Shown here one piece after another: positions 8,501-16,946 of a stretch of DNA of 52,420 nucleotides. The notes under the pieces were generated by a model, which saw only the letters and a program-made list of their open reading frames with translations, made no database searches and was not told the DNA's origin. Where the stretch lies: NCBI GenBank assembly GCA_028281785.1, contig JANQJG010000252.1, positions 1 through 52,420 on the forward strand, written 5' to 3'. The DNA is from Rhodospirillales bacterium. Its GTDB lineage: Bacteria; Pseudomonadota; Alphaproteobacteria; Rhodospirillales; Shumkoniaceae. Position 1 is the stretch's first letter, and each line of letters starts with the position of its first letter. The position numbers were made by a program, and so were the translations under genes.

Positions 8501-9502
8501 TTACTTCATCTGCTTACGGATCATCACGAGGACGTCCGCGAAGTTTCCGTCTTTGGCCAGCGTATCGTGAAGCGGCAGCAGCTTCTCAACGAACTCCGAC
8601 TTGTCCACCTCGGTGACGACGACGCCGTTCTCGTCTTGCAGTTTCTTCAGGAGTTCCCCGTCGAACCGCTCGCCGGCGTCGGTGAACATCTTGCCCGCCG
8701 TCTTCGCCGCCTCGACGACCGCATTCCGGTGCCCTTCCGGCAAACGGTTGTAGGTGGCGGTGCTCATCGACAGATGGGTGGTCAGGATCTGATGCTGCGT
8801 TTGGGCGTGGAACTTGGCGACCTCGTAGAGCTTGCTGCCGTTGTAGCCGCTGATCGAGCTTTCAAACGCGTTGACGACGCCGGTTTGCACGGCCGTGTAG
8901 AGCTCGGTCCAGGGCAGGCTGGTCGGCAGCGCCCCGAGCTCGCTCCAAATCTGTGCGGCGACCTTGGCGCCCGGCACCCGCATCTTGACGCCTTGAATGT
9001 CGGCCAGGGATTCGACCGGACCAATGTTGTTGCTGAAATTGCGCGTTCCGCCGCCGCCGAGGGCAAGAAGCTTGAAGCCCAGGTTGCGCTTGTCGATCAT
9101 CTCCTGGAACTTGGCCACGACGGGGCTGCCCGGCGCGGTGACCTTGCGGAAGGTGTCCAGGTCCTCGAACAGGTAGTTCAAGCTGAACACCTGAAATTCC
9201 TTGACGATACGCGTGGCGTTGGTGGTACCGCCGATGACGAAGTCGACGCTGCCCAAGCGCATCTGATCGATGGCCGTGGCATCCTTGCCGAGCGCGCCGC
9301 CGGGGAAAATGGTGATCTTGACCTCGCCATTGGTTTTCTCGGCGACATCCTTGGCCATCCACTCCGCCGCCTCGATCCAGGGATGCGGTGCGTTGACCAC
9401 GGTCGAGAGCTTCAGATCGAACGCGGCCTGGGCCCCGGTGGCCGCGACTGTGGAAACGAGACCGACGGCCGCGGCGGTTGCCAGCAACGAAAAGGTCTTC
9501 AT
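8501..9502 (-). CDS. dctP: TRAP transporter substrate-binding protein DctP
   Basis: A 333-residue periplasmic binding protein of the DctP family. The signal peptide is MKTFSLLATAAAVGLVSTVA with a predicted cut after AQA. Family features include DQMRLGSVDFVIGG near the start, the conserved ligand-arginine region MRVPG, and TELYTAVQTGVVNAFESS. I start at the ATG at 9502 because AGGAG lies just upstream and the signal peptide begins there; the longer frame to 9553 lacks one. It is upstream of dctQ and dctM on the same strand. The ligand, probably a carboxylate, is unknown. Confidence 0.93.
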   Translation of the reverse strand: MKTFSLLATAAAVGLVSTVAATGAQAAFDLKLSTVVNAPHPWIEAAEWMAKDVAEKTNGEVKITIFPGGALGKDATAIDQMRLGSVDFVIGGTTNATRIVKEFQVFSLNYLFEDLDTFRKVTAPGSPVVAKFQEMIDKRNLGFKLLALGGGGTRNFSNNIGPVESLADIQGVKMRVPGAKVAAQIWSELGALPTSLPWTELYTAVQTGVVNAFESSISGYNGSKLYEVAKFHAQTQHQILTTHLSMSTATYNRLPEGHRNAVVEAAKTAGKMFTDAGERFDGELLKKLQDENGVVVTEVDKSEFVEKLLPLHDTLAKDGNFADVLVMIRKQMK

Positions 9503-9574
9503 GGTTATCCTCCCATAAAAATGCTTTGATGTGGGTAACAACGACGTCTCCAATCCTTGTGGGATCTCGGCCTT

Positions 9575-10528
9575 TCAAGCGGCGGCCTGGACGGACCATG
9601 CGTTTACCGTTTCGCGGACGCAGCGCAGCGTTCTTTCGGGCACCTGCGAACGAATGGTGCATCCCGGCGCGAGGATGATTCCGCGCCCGTTCACTTGATC
9701 GAGCGCATCGTTGATTTCGTCGCGAAGATCGGGAAGTGGCCTTTCGATCACCGACATGTGGTCGAAACCGCCCATCAGACATTTGTCGGTCTTCCGGCGC
9801 ATTTCGGCCATCGACGGGCAGCCAACGCCCCGATCCCACCAGCTGACGACCTCGCAGGGGTAATCCTTAATACGATCCATGTCCAAATGGGTCAGACAGG
9901 GATGCAGAATGCGAACCATCCCCTCCATTTCCTCCAGCACCCGAATGTCATACGGGCGGAAGAATTCCCGGAATGTCGTGTCGTCGATGCCAATGGGATG
10001 GGGCTGAGAGATCGCGCCGTGGGTCGAATACAAAACACCGTCGACGCCGATCCTCTTGAGCTCGCGGACGTAACGGCAAACCGTTTCGGTCGCCGCCTCC
10101 AACATCGGGTGCGACTCCTTCGGATTCTCGAAGATCATGGCGGCCCGGCTGGCGCCCGCCAGACGGGTGATCTGCTGGACGGGATCGAAGGAGGTGTCGA
10201 TCACGGGCCAATCCGACCCCAGATCGGCGCGCAAGACGCGCAGAAGGCGGAATTGCTCCTGAAACTCGCGCCTATCCATGCTCTTCGGCTTGACCCGCAG
10301 CATGTCACGGGGGGAGTCCAGCGTCTCCATGCCTTCGGCCAGCGGGCAGCGATAGTCGCTGATCGCCTTCGCCAAATCCCAGTCATAGTGGCGGATGAAA
10401 CGCGCGTGGAGACGGGCGGACTCGGCCCCGTCCAGATAGTCGGTCACAAAATGAAGCCACAGCGATATGGGAACTCTGTCCACGGCTTCACCGGCGACCG
10501 CCGCGTGAAACCGCTCCATCTTGTTCAT
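9575..10528 (-). CDS. Uroporphyrinogen decarboxylase-fold protein, possible methyltransferase
   Basis: A 317-residue protein of the UroD superfamily, which includes haem-pathway decarboxylases and zinc-dependent corrinoid or thiol methyltransferases (MtaA/CmuA). It has H209-x-C211 and C290, an HxC...C arrangement like the zinc site of MtaA, so it may be a methyl-group transferase rather than a decarboxylase. The start MNKMERF at 10528 follows GGAGGAAA. It sits between the GntR regulator and dctP on the minus strand, pointing to catabolism of the imported compound. No corrinoid-binding protein is encoded nearby, so the methyl acceptor, if any, is unknown. Confidence 0.82.
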   Translation of the reverse strand: MNKMERFHAAVAGEAVDRVPISLWLHFVTDYLDGAESARLHARFIRHYDWDLAKAISDYRCPLAEGMETLDSPRDMLRVKPKSMDRREFQEQFRLLRVLRADLGSDWPVIDTSFDPVQQITRLAGASRAAMIFENPKESHPMLEAATETVCRYVRELKRIGVDGVLYSTHGAISQPHPIGIDDTTFREFFRPYDIRVLEEMEGMVRILHPCLTHLDMDRIKDYPCEVVSWWDRGVGCPSMAEMRRKTDKCLMGGFDHMSVIERPLPDLRDEINDALDQVNGRGIILAPGCTIRSQVPERTLRCVRETVNAWSVQAAA

Positions 10529-10574
10529 TTGTTTCCTCCGTTTGTTCGTCTCGCTTTTATGGTTTCCTGGCGGA

Positions 10575-11342
10575 TCAGGACTTCGGCCCACGCCGGTTTT
10601 TCAGCACGACCAGTTGGGCGGCCCGGGGGTCCTTTGCGGGCTCAATGAGGCGGTCCACCATGTCGGATCCCCTGAGTACGGCGTTGACGATCATCTCCCG
10701 GCCGCTGCGGATGTGGTCGGCGGTGATTTGGGCCGCGGCCGCGCCGTCGCCGACGATCAGCGCATCGATCAGCTGGTCGTGCTGATTACGGAACACGACG
10801 GTGTTGTTGGTCAGGGCCAAGCCCAGATGGCGGATCCTCTCGCTCTCGTTCAGAAGGTCGGAGATCAGCGTGACCAGGCGGTAATTCGAAGACGCCTGCG
10901 CGATGTGCATGTGAAACTGGGTGTTGACCTGGAGATACCGGACCTGCGCCTCCAGATCGCCCGGGCGGTACGCCTCCTCGCATGCCCGGTTGAGTTCCAG
11001 CAGGCGATCCTTGTCGACACGCCCCGCCGCCAGCTTGGCCGCGCTGGGCTCCAGCATCAGCCGGACCTCATACAGATCGATGACGTCGCGGATGGTGATC
11101 GGGACCACGACATGTCCCCGTCTTGGGACGGCCTCCACGAGGCGCTCATGGCACAGACGCAGCAGCGCCGTTCGCAGCGGCGCCTTCCCCATGTCGTACA
11201 TCTTGGCGAGTTGAGACTCGGTGATTTCCTGACCAGGGCGCAGGACGCAGCGAACGATGTCCTTCTTCAGCCGCTCATAGGCAAGATCGCTGAGCGAAGA
11301 CGTCGAAGAGGCAACGGTCGTGTCTTCGGATTCGCGGGCCAC
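10575..11342 (-). CDS. GntR family transcriptional regulator (FadR/FCD type)
   Basis: A 255-residue regulator. An N-terminal winged helix (about residues 14-80, LAYERLKKDIVRCVLRPG...ESQLAKMYDMGKAPLRTALLRL) carries the GntR signature. An all-helical FCD effector domain (about 90-235) with Asp/His metal-ligand-like positions (NTQFHMHIAQ, DQLIDALIVGD, DHIRSGREM) follows. It heads the minus-strand module with the UroD-like gene, dctPQM and the Fe-alcohol dehydrogenase and probably represses it until substrate is present. The GTG start at 11342 has a G-rich site upstream. Confidence 0.93.
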   Translation of the reverse strand: MARESEDTTVASSTSSLSDLAYERLKKDIVRCVLRPGQEITESQLAKMYDMGKAPLRTALLRLCHERLVEAVPRRGHVVVPITIRDVIDLYEVRLMLEPSAAKLAAGRVDKDRLLELNRACEEAYRPGDLEAQVRYLQVNTQFHMHIAQASSNYRLVTLISDLLNESERIRHLGLALTNNTVVFRNQHDQLIDALIVGDGAAAAQITADHIRSGREMIVNAVLRGSDMVDRLIEPAKDPRAAQLVVLKNRRGPKS

Positions 11343-11353
11343 GTCTGCCCCCC

Positions 11354-11408
11354 CTGAAATGTCTATCCCACTTCAGAGTACGGTTGTGACATTTCAGAGT
11401 CAATTGTG
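11354..11408. promoter_or_regulatory. Candidate GntR operator region
   Basis: Directly upstream of the GntR start a perfect 10-base inverted repeat (CTGAAATGTC at 11354-11363 and GACATTTCAG at 11388-11397) overlaps two direct TTCAGAGT elements at 11372 and 11393. These are 21 bases apart, that is two helical turns, and each is followed by TTGTGA. The 11343-11665 gap otherwise holds the divergent promoters of this regulator and the coq4-like gene and no further gene. Confidence 0.5.
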
Positions 11409-11665
11409 AATACGCATTGAGGCGACCCCTACCCCTACGGAACGCCAACATGCGCAACTTATTTTGATGGTAAATCGTATGGGAAATATATTCTTGCCAA
11501 ATTTTCACAGAAACGTTTGTGACTGAATGACATGTCAGAAACCACCTTCCATGGAAGCGTGATTCCAGGTAGCCGGGTCGTGAGTTCTCATCGACAGGAC
11601 CGATGCCCATATCTGGGACATGCGCCGGAACGCGGCGCCGCGTCATCCGGCGCGGAGGTGCGATC

Positions 11666-12289
11666 ATGGCAAAGCAAGACGTTTCCGCGATTACCCCGGA
11701 AAGCTGGCACATCCCGCTTTCCTGCGGCGACATCACCCTGAGATCGGCGATCGCGGACCTTCAGCGTATCGGAGACGAGCAGGCGACAATTCCGCTCGTC
11801 GTGCGCCTGGTCGAGAACCCGGCCTTTCGGCTGCCGGGCCTTGAGGTGTTTCACGGGGCCGCCGACCTGAGGACCCATGACAGTATCCATGTCCTGCTCG
11901 GGCGCGGCGTGCTGCCGAAGGACGAGGCGTTCGTCATCGGCTTCACCATGGGCAGCACCAAGCGCATGTGGCTGGCCGAGGAAGCCAGCTATACCTGGAT
12001 CGCGCGGCACCTCTATCCCGGCGAATATCGCTTCGACGAGGAGAATGTGGAGGTCTTTCGGAACGCCGTAAGGCTGGGCTTCGTGTCCGACTGTCTTCCC
12101 CTGAATCTGGTTTCCTATCAAAACCATCTGGACAGGAGCCTGCGCGACGTTCGCCGGGCGCTCGGCATCGAGGAGGATCTGCTCAATGCCTATTACCGGA
12201 TCGAGATGCGCCGCTATCCGGAGTCGCCGGAGAGCCAACGCCTGCTCGACGGATGGGACGAGACGCCGCGCCTGATGGCCATCGCATGA
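11666..12289 (+). CDS. Coq4-like protein
   Basis: A 207-residue soluble protein. It carries H71-D72-x-x-H75 followed eleven residues later by E87, exactly the HDxxH-x11-E metal motif of the Coq4 family, which acts on the aromatic ring of ubiquinone precursors. Flanking residues (HVLLG) also match that family. The start at 11666 follows CGGAGG; an earlier in-frame start at 11603 has no good ribosome site. Its stop codon overlaps the putA start (ATGA), so the two are translationally coupled. Since PutA passes electrons to ubiquinone, a quinone-related role is attractive but unproven. It may be a paralogue rather than the housekeeping Coq4. Confidence 0.75.
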   Translation: MAKQDVSAITPESWHIPLSCGDITLRSAIADLQRIGDEQATIPLVVRLVENPAFRLPGLEVFHGAADLRTHDSIHVLLGRGVLPKDEAFVIGFTMGSTKRMWLAEEASYTWIARHLYPGEYRFDEENVEVFRNAVRLGFVSDCLPLNLVSYQNHLDRSLRDVRRALGIEEDLLNAYYRIEMRRYPESPESQRLLDGWDETPRLMAIA

Positions 12290-15200
12290 CCCTGTCGCCG
12301 GCCGACGCCATGATCCCGGGTCATCGCTCCTTCGACGCGGACTCGGATACGACCGCGTTGCGCGGCGCCATCGAGGTTGCGTATCTCGCGGACGAGGCCG
12401 GCTGCGTGATGGACCTCCTCGCCATCGCCGATCCGGGCACGGAGGCCCGCGCGCGCATCGGGGAGCGCGCCACGCGGCTGGTGGAGGAGATTCGCGAGCG
12501 CGGCCCCAGCGGCGGGCTCGACGCGTTCCTGCAGGAGTATCGGCTGTCCGATCAGGAAGGCGTCGTTCTCATGTGCCTGGCCGAGGCCCTCCTGCGTATC
12601 CCCGACGCGGATACCGCCGACCGCCTGATCCGCGACAAGATCGGCCCCGCCGATTGGGACTCCCATCTGGGCCGAAGTGGTTCGATCTTCGTCAACGCGT
12701 CGACCCTGGCCCTGATCCTTACTGGCCGCGTGGTCAATGTGGAAGAGGGGACGCGGGGCGACCTCGCCAAGTTTCTCCATCGCCTCGTTGCCAGGAGTGG
12801 CGAGCCGGTTATCCGCGCCGCTCTGACACAGGCCATGCGCATCCTCGGGCATCAGTTCGTCATGGGACGGAGCATCGAGGAGGCCCTGGCCCGCGCCCGC
12901 GAGGACAAGAACCGGCGCTACCGATACTCTTATGACATGCTGGGCGAGGCCGCGTTGAGCGCGGCGGACGCGGAACGATATTTCGAGGCGTATGCGCGGG
13001 CGATCGCGGCGGTCGGGGCCGAGAGCGGCGGCCGAGGGGTTATCGAGGGGCCGGGGATTTCCGTGAAACTCTCGGCGCTTCATCCGCGTCATGAATTTGC
13101 CCAGGGGCATCGTGTCCGGGCAGAACTCGCGCCGAGGCTTCTTGAGCTGGCGCGGCGGGCCAAAGCCGCCGATATCGGCCTTTGCGTTGACGCCGAGGAG
13201 GCCGACCGGCTGGATCCCTCGCTTGACGTGATCGAGGCGGTTTTCAGGGATCCGACGCTCGCCGGCTGGGACGGCTTCGGGCTTGCCTTGCAGGCCTATC
13301 AGAAGCGCGCGCCCTTCGCGATCGACTGGCTCGCGGATCTGGCGCGGCGGCACCGCCGCAGACTCATGCTGCGGCTCGTCAAGGGCGCCTACTGGGATTC
13401 CGAGATCAAGCACGCCCAGCAGAACGGCCTCGACGGCTATCCGGTGTTCACGCGCAAGGCCTCGACGGACGTCTCCTATCTCGCCTGCGCACGGAAGATC
13501 CTGGACGCCCAGGATGCCTTCTACCCGCAGTTCGCGACCCACAACGCCCATACCATCGCTGCCGTGTTGGAGTTCGCCGAACCCGGGCGCGATTTCGAGT
13601 TCCAGCGGCTGCACGGGATGGGGGAGGCCCTGTACGAGGCGCTGCTGGCGGACGGGGATCTGGCCTGTCGGGTCTACGCCCCGGTCGGCGGGCACGAGGA
13701 GCTGCTTGCCTATCTGGTGCGGCGGCTCCTGGAAAACGGCGCCAACACCTCCTTCGTCAACCGTATCGGAGACGCGGCGGCGCCGATCGAATCGGTGGTC
13801 GCCGATCCGATCGCGAAGGCCGCGGCGTTTGGTGGGCGGCCCCATCCCCGCATTCCGTCGCCGCGCGACCTCTATGGCCCGGACCGGCCCAACGCGAAGG
13901 GGGTGAACCTGGACGACCCGGCGACCGTCCGAGACCTGATGAAGGGGATAACGGCGGCGCCGGAGAGCTGGCGCGCCGCGCCGGTGATCGGCGGCGAGGC
14001 GGGCGAGAGACGGGGGGAAAAGGTGGTCCGATCCCCCGTCGACCAACGCGTCGTGGTCGGCCATGTGACCGAAGCGGACCCGGTGGACATCGACCGGGCC
14101 CTTTCGATTGCGGCCGCGGCGGCAAATGGCTGGGACGCGACGGCGGCCGAAGAGCGGGCCTCCTGTCTGGAACGGATGGCCGATCGGTTGGAGGACGGCT
14201 TGCCCGAGCTCATGGCGCTCTGCGTGCGCGAGGGTGGCAAGACGCTGCCCGATGCCTTGGGCGAGGTTCGAGAGGCGGTGGATTTCTGTCGTTACTACGC
14301 GCAACGGGCGCGCCTCGACTTCGGCGCGCCGGAGGTGCTGTCCGGCCCCACCGGAGAGAGCAATCAGATCGCGCTCCACGGCCGTGGCGTCTTCGTCTGT
14401 ATCAGCCCATGGAACTTCCCGCTTGCAATCTTCCTCGGGCAGGTCGCGGCGGCCCTGGCCGCCGGCAACGCGGTCATCGCCAAGCCGGCCGAACAGACTC
14501 CACTCATCGCCGCCGAGGCCGTTCGCTTGCTGCATGCGAGCGGGGTACCGCCGGAGGTTCTACATCTCCTGCCCGGAGGTGGTCCGTCGGTGGGGGCGCC
14601 TTTGATCGAAGACCAACGCGCGTCGGGGGTCGCCTTCACGGGATCGGTGGAGGTGGCGCGGGCCATCAACCAGACCCTGGCGGCCCGCGACGGACCGATC
14701 ATCCCCCTGATCGCCGAGACCGGGGGTCAGAACGCGATGATTGTCGATTCGAGCGCCCTGCCCGAGCAGGTCGTCGCCGACACCGTGATCTCGGCCTTTC
14801 GCAGCGCGGGGCAGCGCTGCTCGGCCCTGCGCGTGCTGTTCCTGCAGGAGGAGATCGCGGACCGGGTCATCGACATGCTTTCGGGCGCGGTCGCCGAGCT
14901 AGCCGTCGGGGACCCCGGCTTGATCTCAACGGATGTGGGGCCGGTCATCGACGCGGACGCGCTCGACCGGCTGAAGACGCACACTGCGCGCATGGAGCGC
15001 GAGGGGCGGCGCCTATGCCAAGCCCATTTGCCGGAAAGCTGCGCGCACGGGACCTTCTTCGCGCCGCGAGCCTATGAGATCGACCGGCTGGACCGTCTGG
15101 AAGGGGAAGTTTTCGGACCGGTCCTCCATGTCGTTCGGTACGCGGCCGACCGGCTGGACGGGGTGCTGCAGGCCGTCAACCGAACCGGATACGGCCTGAC

Positions 15201-15477
15201 CCTGGGAATCCACAGCCGCATCGAGGGTACGGCGCGGCACATCCATCAGCGCCTCCGGGTGGGCAACACCTATGTCAACCGCAACATGATCGGCGCCGTC
15301 GTGGGTGTGCAGCCTTTCGGCGGCGAGGGCCTGTCGGGAACCGGGCCCAAGGCCGGAGGACCGCGCTATCTGCACCGCTTCGCCACCGAGCGGACGCTGT
15401 CGATCGACACCGCCGCGACCGGCGGCAATACCGCGCTTCTGTCGCTCGACGACGACGCCGAGGGCACAGAAGGTTAG
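12286..15477 (+). CDS. putA: Bifunctional proline dehydrogenase / P5C dehydrogenase PutA
   Basis: A 1063-residue enzyme oxidising proline to glutamate in two steps. The FAD-dependent proline dehydrogenase barrel (about residues 60-520) shows RYSYDMLGEAA, GISVKLSALHPR, LRLVKGAYWD and FEFQRLHGMGE. The NAD-dependent aldehyde dehydrogenase domain (about 560-1050) shows SPWNFPLAIFLGQ, ETGGQNAMIVDSSA, catalytic C845 in SAGQRCSALR and QPFGGEGLSGTG. The N-terminal ribbon-helix-helix DNA-binding domain of trifunctional PutA is absent, so this is the minimal, non-regulatory type. The start ATG at 12286 overlaps the coq4-like stop codon. A REP-like palindrome separates its end from the convergent oxidoreductase gene. 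Confidence 0.96.
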   Translation: MTLSPADAMIPGHRSFDADSDTTALRGAIEVAYLADEAGCVMDLLAIADPGTEARARIGERATRLVEEIRERGPSGGLDAFLQEYRLSDQEGVVLMCLAEALLRIPDADTADRLIRDKIGPADWDSHLGRSGSIFVNASTLALILTGRVVNVEEGTRGDLAKFLHRLVARSGEPVIRAALTQAMRILGHQFVMGRSIEEALARAREDKNRRYRYSYDMLGEAALSAADAERYFEAYARAIAAVGAESGGRGVIEGPGISVKLSALHPRHEFAQGHRVRAELAPRLLELARRAKAADIGLCVDAEEADRLDPSLDVIEAVFRDPTLAGWDGFGLALQAYQKRAPFAIDWLADLARRHRRRLMLRLVKGAYWDSEIKHAQQNGLDGYPVFTRKASTDVSYLACARKILDAQDAFYPQFATHNAHTIAAVLEFAEPGRDFEFQRLHGMGEALYEALLADGDLACRVYAPVGGHEELLAYLVRRLLENGANTSFVNRIGDAAAPIESVVADPIAKAAAFGGRPHPRIPSPRDLYGPDRPNAKGVNLDDPATVRDLMKGITAAPESWRAAPVIGGEAGERRGEKVVRSPVDQRVVVGHVTEADPVDIDRALSIAAAAANGWDATAAEERASCLERMADRLEDGLPELMALCVREGGKTLPDALGEVREAVDFCRYYAQRARLDFGAPEVLSGPTGESNQIALHGRGVFVCISPWNFPLAIFLGQVAAALAAGNAVIAKPAEQTPLIAAEAVRLLHASGVPPEVLHLLPGGGPSVGAPLIEDQRASGVAFTGSVEVARAINQTLAARDGPIIPLIAETGGQNAMIVDSSALPEQVVADTVISAFRSAGQRCSALRVLFLQEEIADRVIDMLSGAVAELAVGDPGLISTDVGPVIDADALDRLKTHTARMEREGRRLCQAHLPESCAHGTFFAPRAYEIDRLDRLEGEVFGPVLHVVRYAADRLDGVLQAVNRTGYGLTLGIHSRIEGTARHIHQRLRVGNTYVNRNMIGAVVGVQPFGGEGLSGTGPKAGGPRYLHRFATERTLSIDTAATGGNTALLSLDDDAEGTEG

Positions 15478-15498
15478 CCCCGGCGAAGTTTTGGGCGC

Positions 15499-15583
15499 GG
15501 CCCTCGTGCTTCGACAGGCTCAGCATGAGGGCCTCATCCTGAGCCTGTCGAAGGAGAGGCCCAAGTCCCTTCAAACGCTCGCC
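15499..15583. repeat. REP-like palindromic repeat, copy 2
   Basis: A long near-perfect palindrome (arms CTTCGACAGGCTCAG and CTGAGCCTGTCGAAG around GAGGGCCTC) lies between the convergent ends of putA and the quinone oxidoreductase gene. It is closely similar to the copy at 14-100. Position and symmetry suit a bidirectional terminator or mRNA 3' stabiliser. Confidence 0.8.
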
Positions 15584-15594
15584 GAGCCGCGCTG

Positions 15595-16596
15595 TCACAC
15601 CTCCAGAACGATCTTGCCGGTGTGGCCGCCGGTCTCCATCAGCCGGTGCGCCTCCGCCGCCTCGGCCAGCGGGAAGGTAGCGTGGATGATGGGCTGGATG
15701 CGCCCGGCCTCGATCAGCGGCCAGATCCGTTCGCGGAGCTGGCGCGCGACCTCCGCCTTGAACTCGGGCGTGCGCGGCCTGAGCGTCGATCCGGTGAGGG
15801 TCAACCGCTTCATCATGATCGGCATCAGGTTGAGCGCGACCTTCGGGCCGCGATCGAAGGCGATCTGAACCAAGCGCCCATCGGCCGCAAGCGCCTTGAT
15901 GTTGCGTTCGACATAGTCGCCGCCGACCATGTCTAGAATGACATCGACACCGCCGCCGGGCGCCTCCGCCCGGATCACCTCGACGAAGTCCTCGGTGCGA
16001 TAGTTGATCGCGCGATCGGCGCCGAGCCGGCGGCAGACGTCGCATTTTTCATCGCTGCCGGCGGTCGCGAAGACGGTCGCGCCGAGGGCCTTGGCGATCT
16101 GGATCGCCGCCGAGCCGATGCCGCCGGCGCCGCCATGGACGAGAAAGCTCTCGTTGGGCTGGAGCCCCGCGCGCATGACGACATTGTTCCAGACGGTGAA
16201 GAAGGTTTCGGGCAGGGCCGCCGCCTCGACCATGCTCAGGCCCCCCGGAACCGGGAGACATTGACCGGCTGGCACGGCGCAATAGGCCGCGTAGCCGGCG
16301 CCGTTCGTCAGCGCGCAGACGGCACCGCCGATGTCAAAACCCGTGACGGAAGCACCGCAAGCCGCCACAGTCCCCGCGACCTCAAGCCCCAGCAGATCGG
16401 TCGCGCCCTTGGGCGGGGGATAGCTGCCCTGCCGCTGCTTGAGGTCGGGCGCGTTGACGCCGGACGCCGCGACGCGGATCAGCACCTCGTGATCGGCGAT
16501 CTCAGGGGTCGGCCGGGTGGCGGCCCGCAGTACCTCGGGGCCGCCGGGTTCGGTGATCTCGACCACGGTCATCGTTGCCGGCGTCGAAGGGGTCAT
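15595..16596 (-). CDS. NAD(P)H quinone oxidoreductase, zeta-crystallin type
   Basis: A 333-residue medium-chain dehydrogenase/reductase of the quinone oxidoreductase (QOR) subfamily. The N-terminal GroES-like domain contains GVNAPDLKQRQGSYP, and the NADPH-binding Rossmann motif is VHGGAGGIGSAAIQIAKALGA-like near residue 150. No catalytic zinc cysteines are present, as expected for QOR. The start is placed at the ATG at 16596, preceded by AGAAAGGAAACGC; the open frame extends to 16710 without a ribosome site. It reads toward putA and is probably independently transcribed. Confidence 0.9.
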   Translation of the reverse strand: MTPSTPATMTVVEITEPGGPEVLRAATRPTPEIADHEVLIRVAASGVNAPDLKQRQGSYPPPKGATDLLGLEVAGTVAACGASVTGFDIGGAVCALTNGAGYAAYCAVPAGQCLPVPGGLSMVEAAALPETFFTVWNNVVMRAGLQPNESFLVHGGAGGIGSAAIQIAKALGATVFATAGSDEKCDVCRRLGADRAINYRTEDFVEVIRAEAPGGGVDVILDMVGGDYVERNIKALAADGRLVQIAFDRGPKVALNLMPIMMKRLTLTGSTLRPRTPEFKAEVARQLRERIWPLIEAGRIQPIIHATFPLAEAAEAHRLMETGGHTGKIVLEV

Positions 16597-16946
16597 GGCG
16601 CGTTTCCTTTCTAGTAAGCGAGGGCGGGGGCGAAGCGGGTTTGAAGTCGTCGGCGTTTGTATGCAAAGCAAGGAAGCCCAAGGCGCGATTAGCCCGATCC
16701 GTAACAGCACTTAAAAGTTTATTTCAATTCTCCCACAGAGCTGTGAAAGGCTCTTTTCATGCGTCGGAAAACTCCTTAAACTGATTTCCAATCTTCCTTA
16801 ATAAGAATAGTTATTATTTAAACACGATCCGCATACGAAATTTTTTCAGATAAGACTTCGCGAAATCAAGAGTGCGTACTGCAGCCGCTCGAATTCGCTT
16901 GGTCAAAGCTTATTTTTGTCGCAACGATAAAGATACGCGGGGAATT
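16597..16946. other. AT-rich divergent promoter region ahead of the hydrogenase operon
   Basis: This 350-base gap separates the quinone oxidoreductase gene from the hydrogenase operon. From about 16700 it is strikingly AT-rich compared with the rest of the window, consistent with a regulated promoter. Small palindromes are visible (CACAG-AG-CTGTG at 16734-16745, TTCGCGAA at 16857-16864). I see no clear FNR/FixK box and no -24/-12 sigma-54 promoter. No gene is evident. Confidence 0.45.

Noticed and set aside
7889-9529. 546-codon open frame on the plus strand
   Set aside because: It is antisense to dctP and dctQ, which have clear signal peptide and family motifs.
12214-14535. 773-codon open frame on the minus strand
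   Set aside because: It is a shadow of putA, whose motifs are clear on the plus strand.
16700-16946. FNR/FixK or sigma-54 promoter for the hydrogenase
   Set aside because: I looked for TTGAT-N4-ATCAA and TGGCAC-N5-TTGC patterns and found no convincing match.
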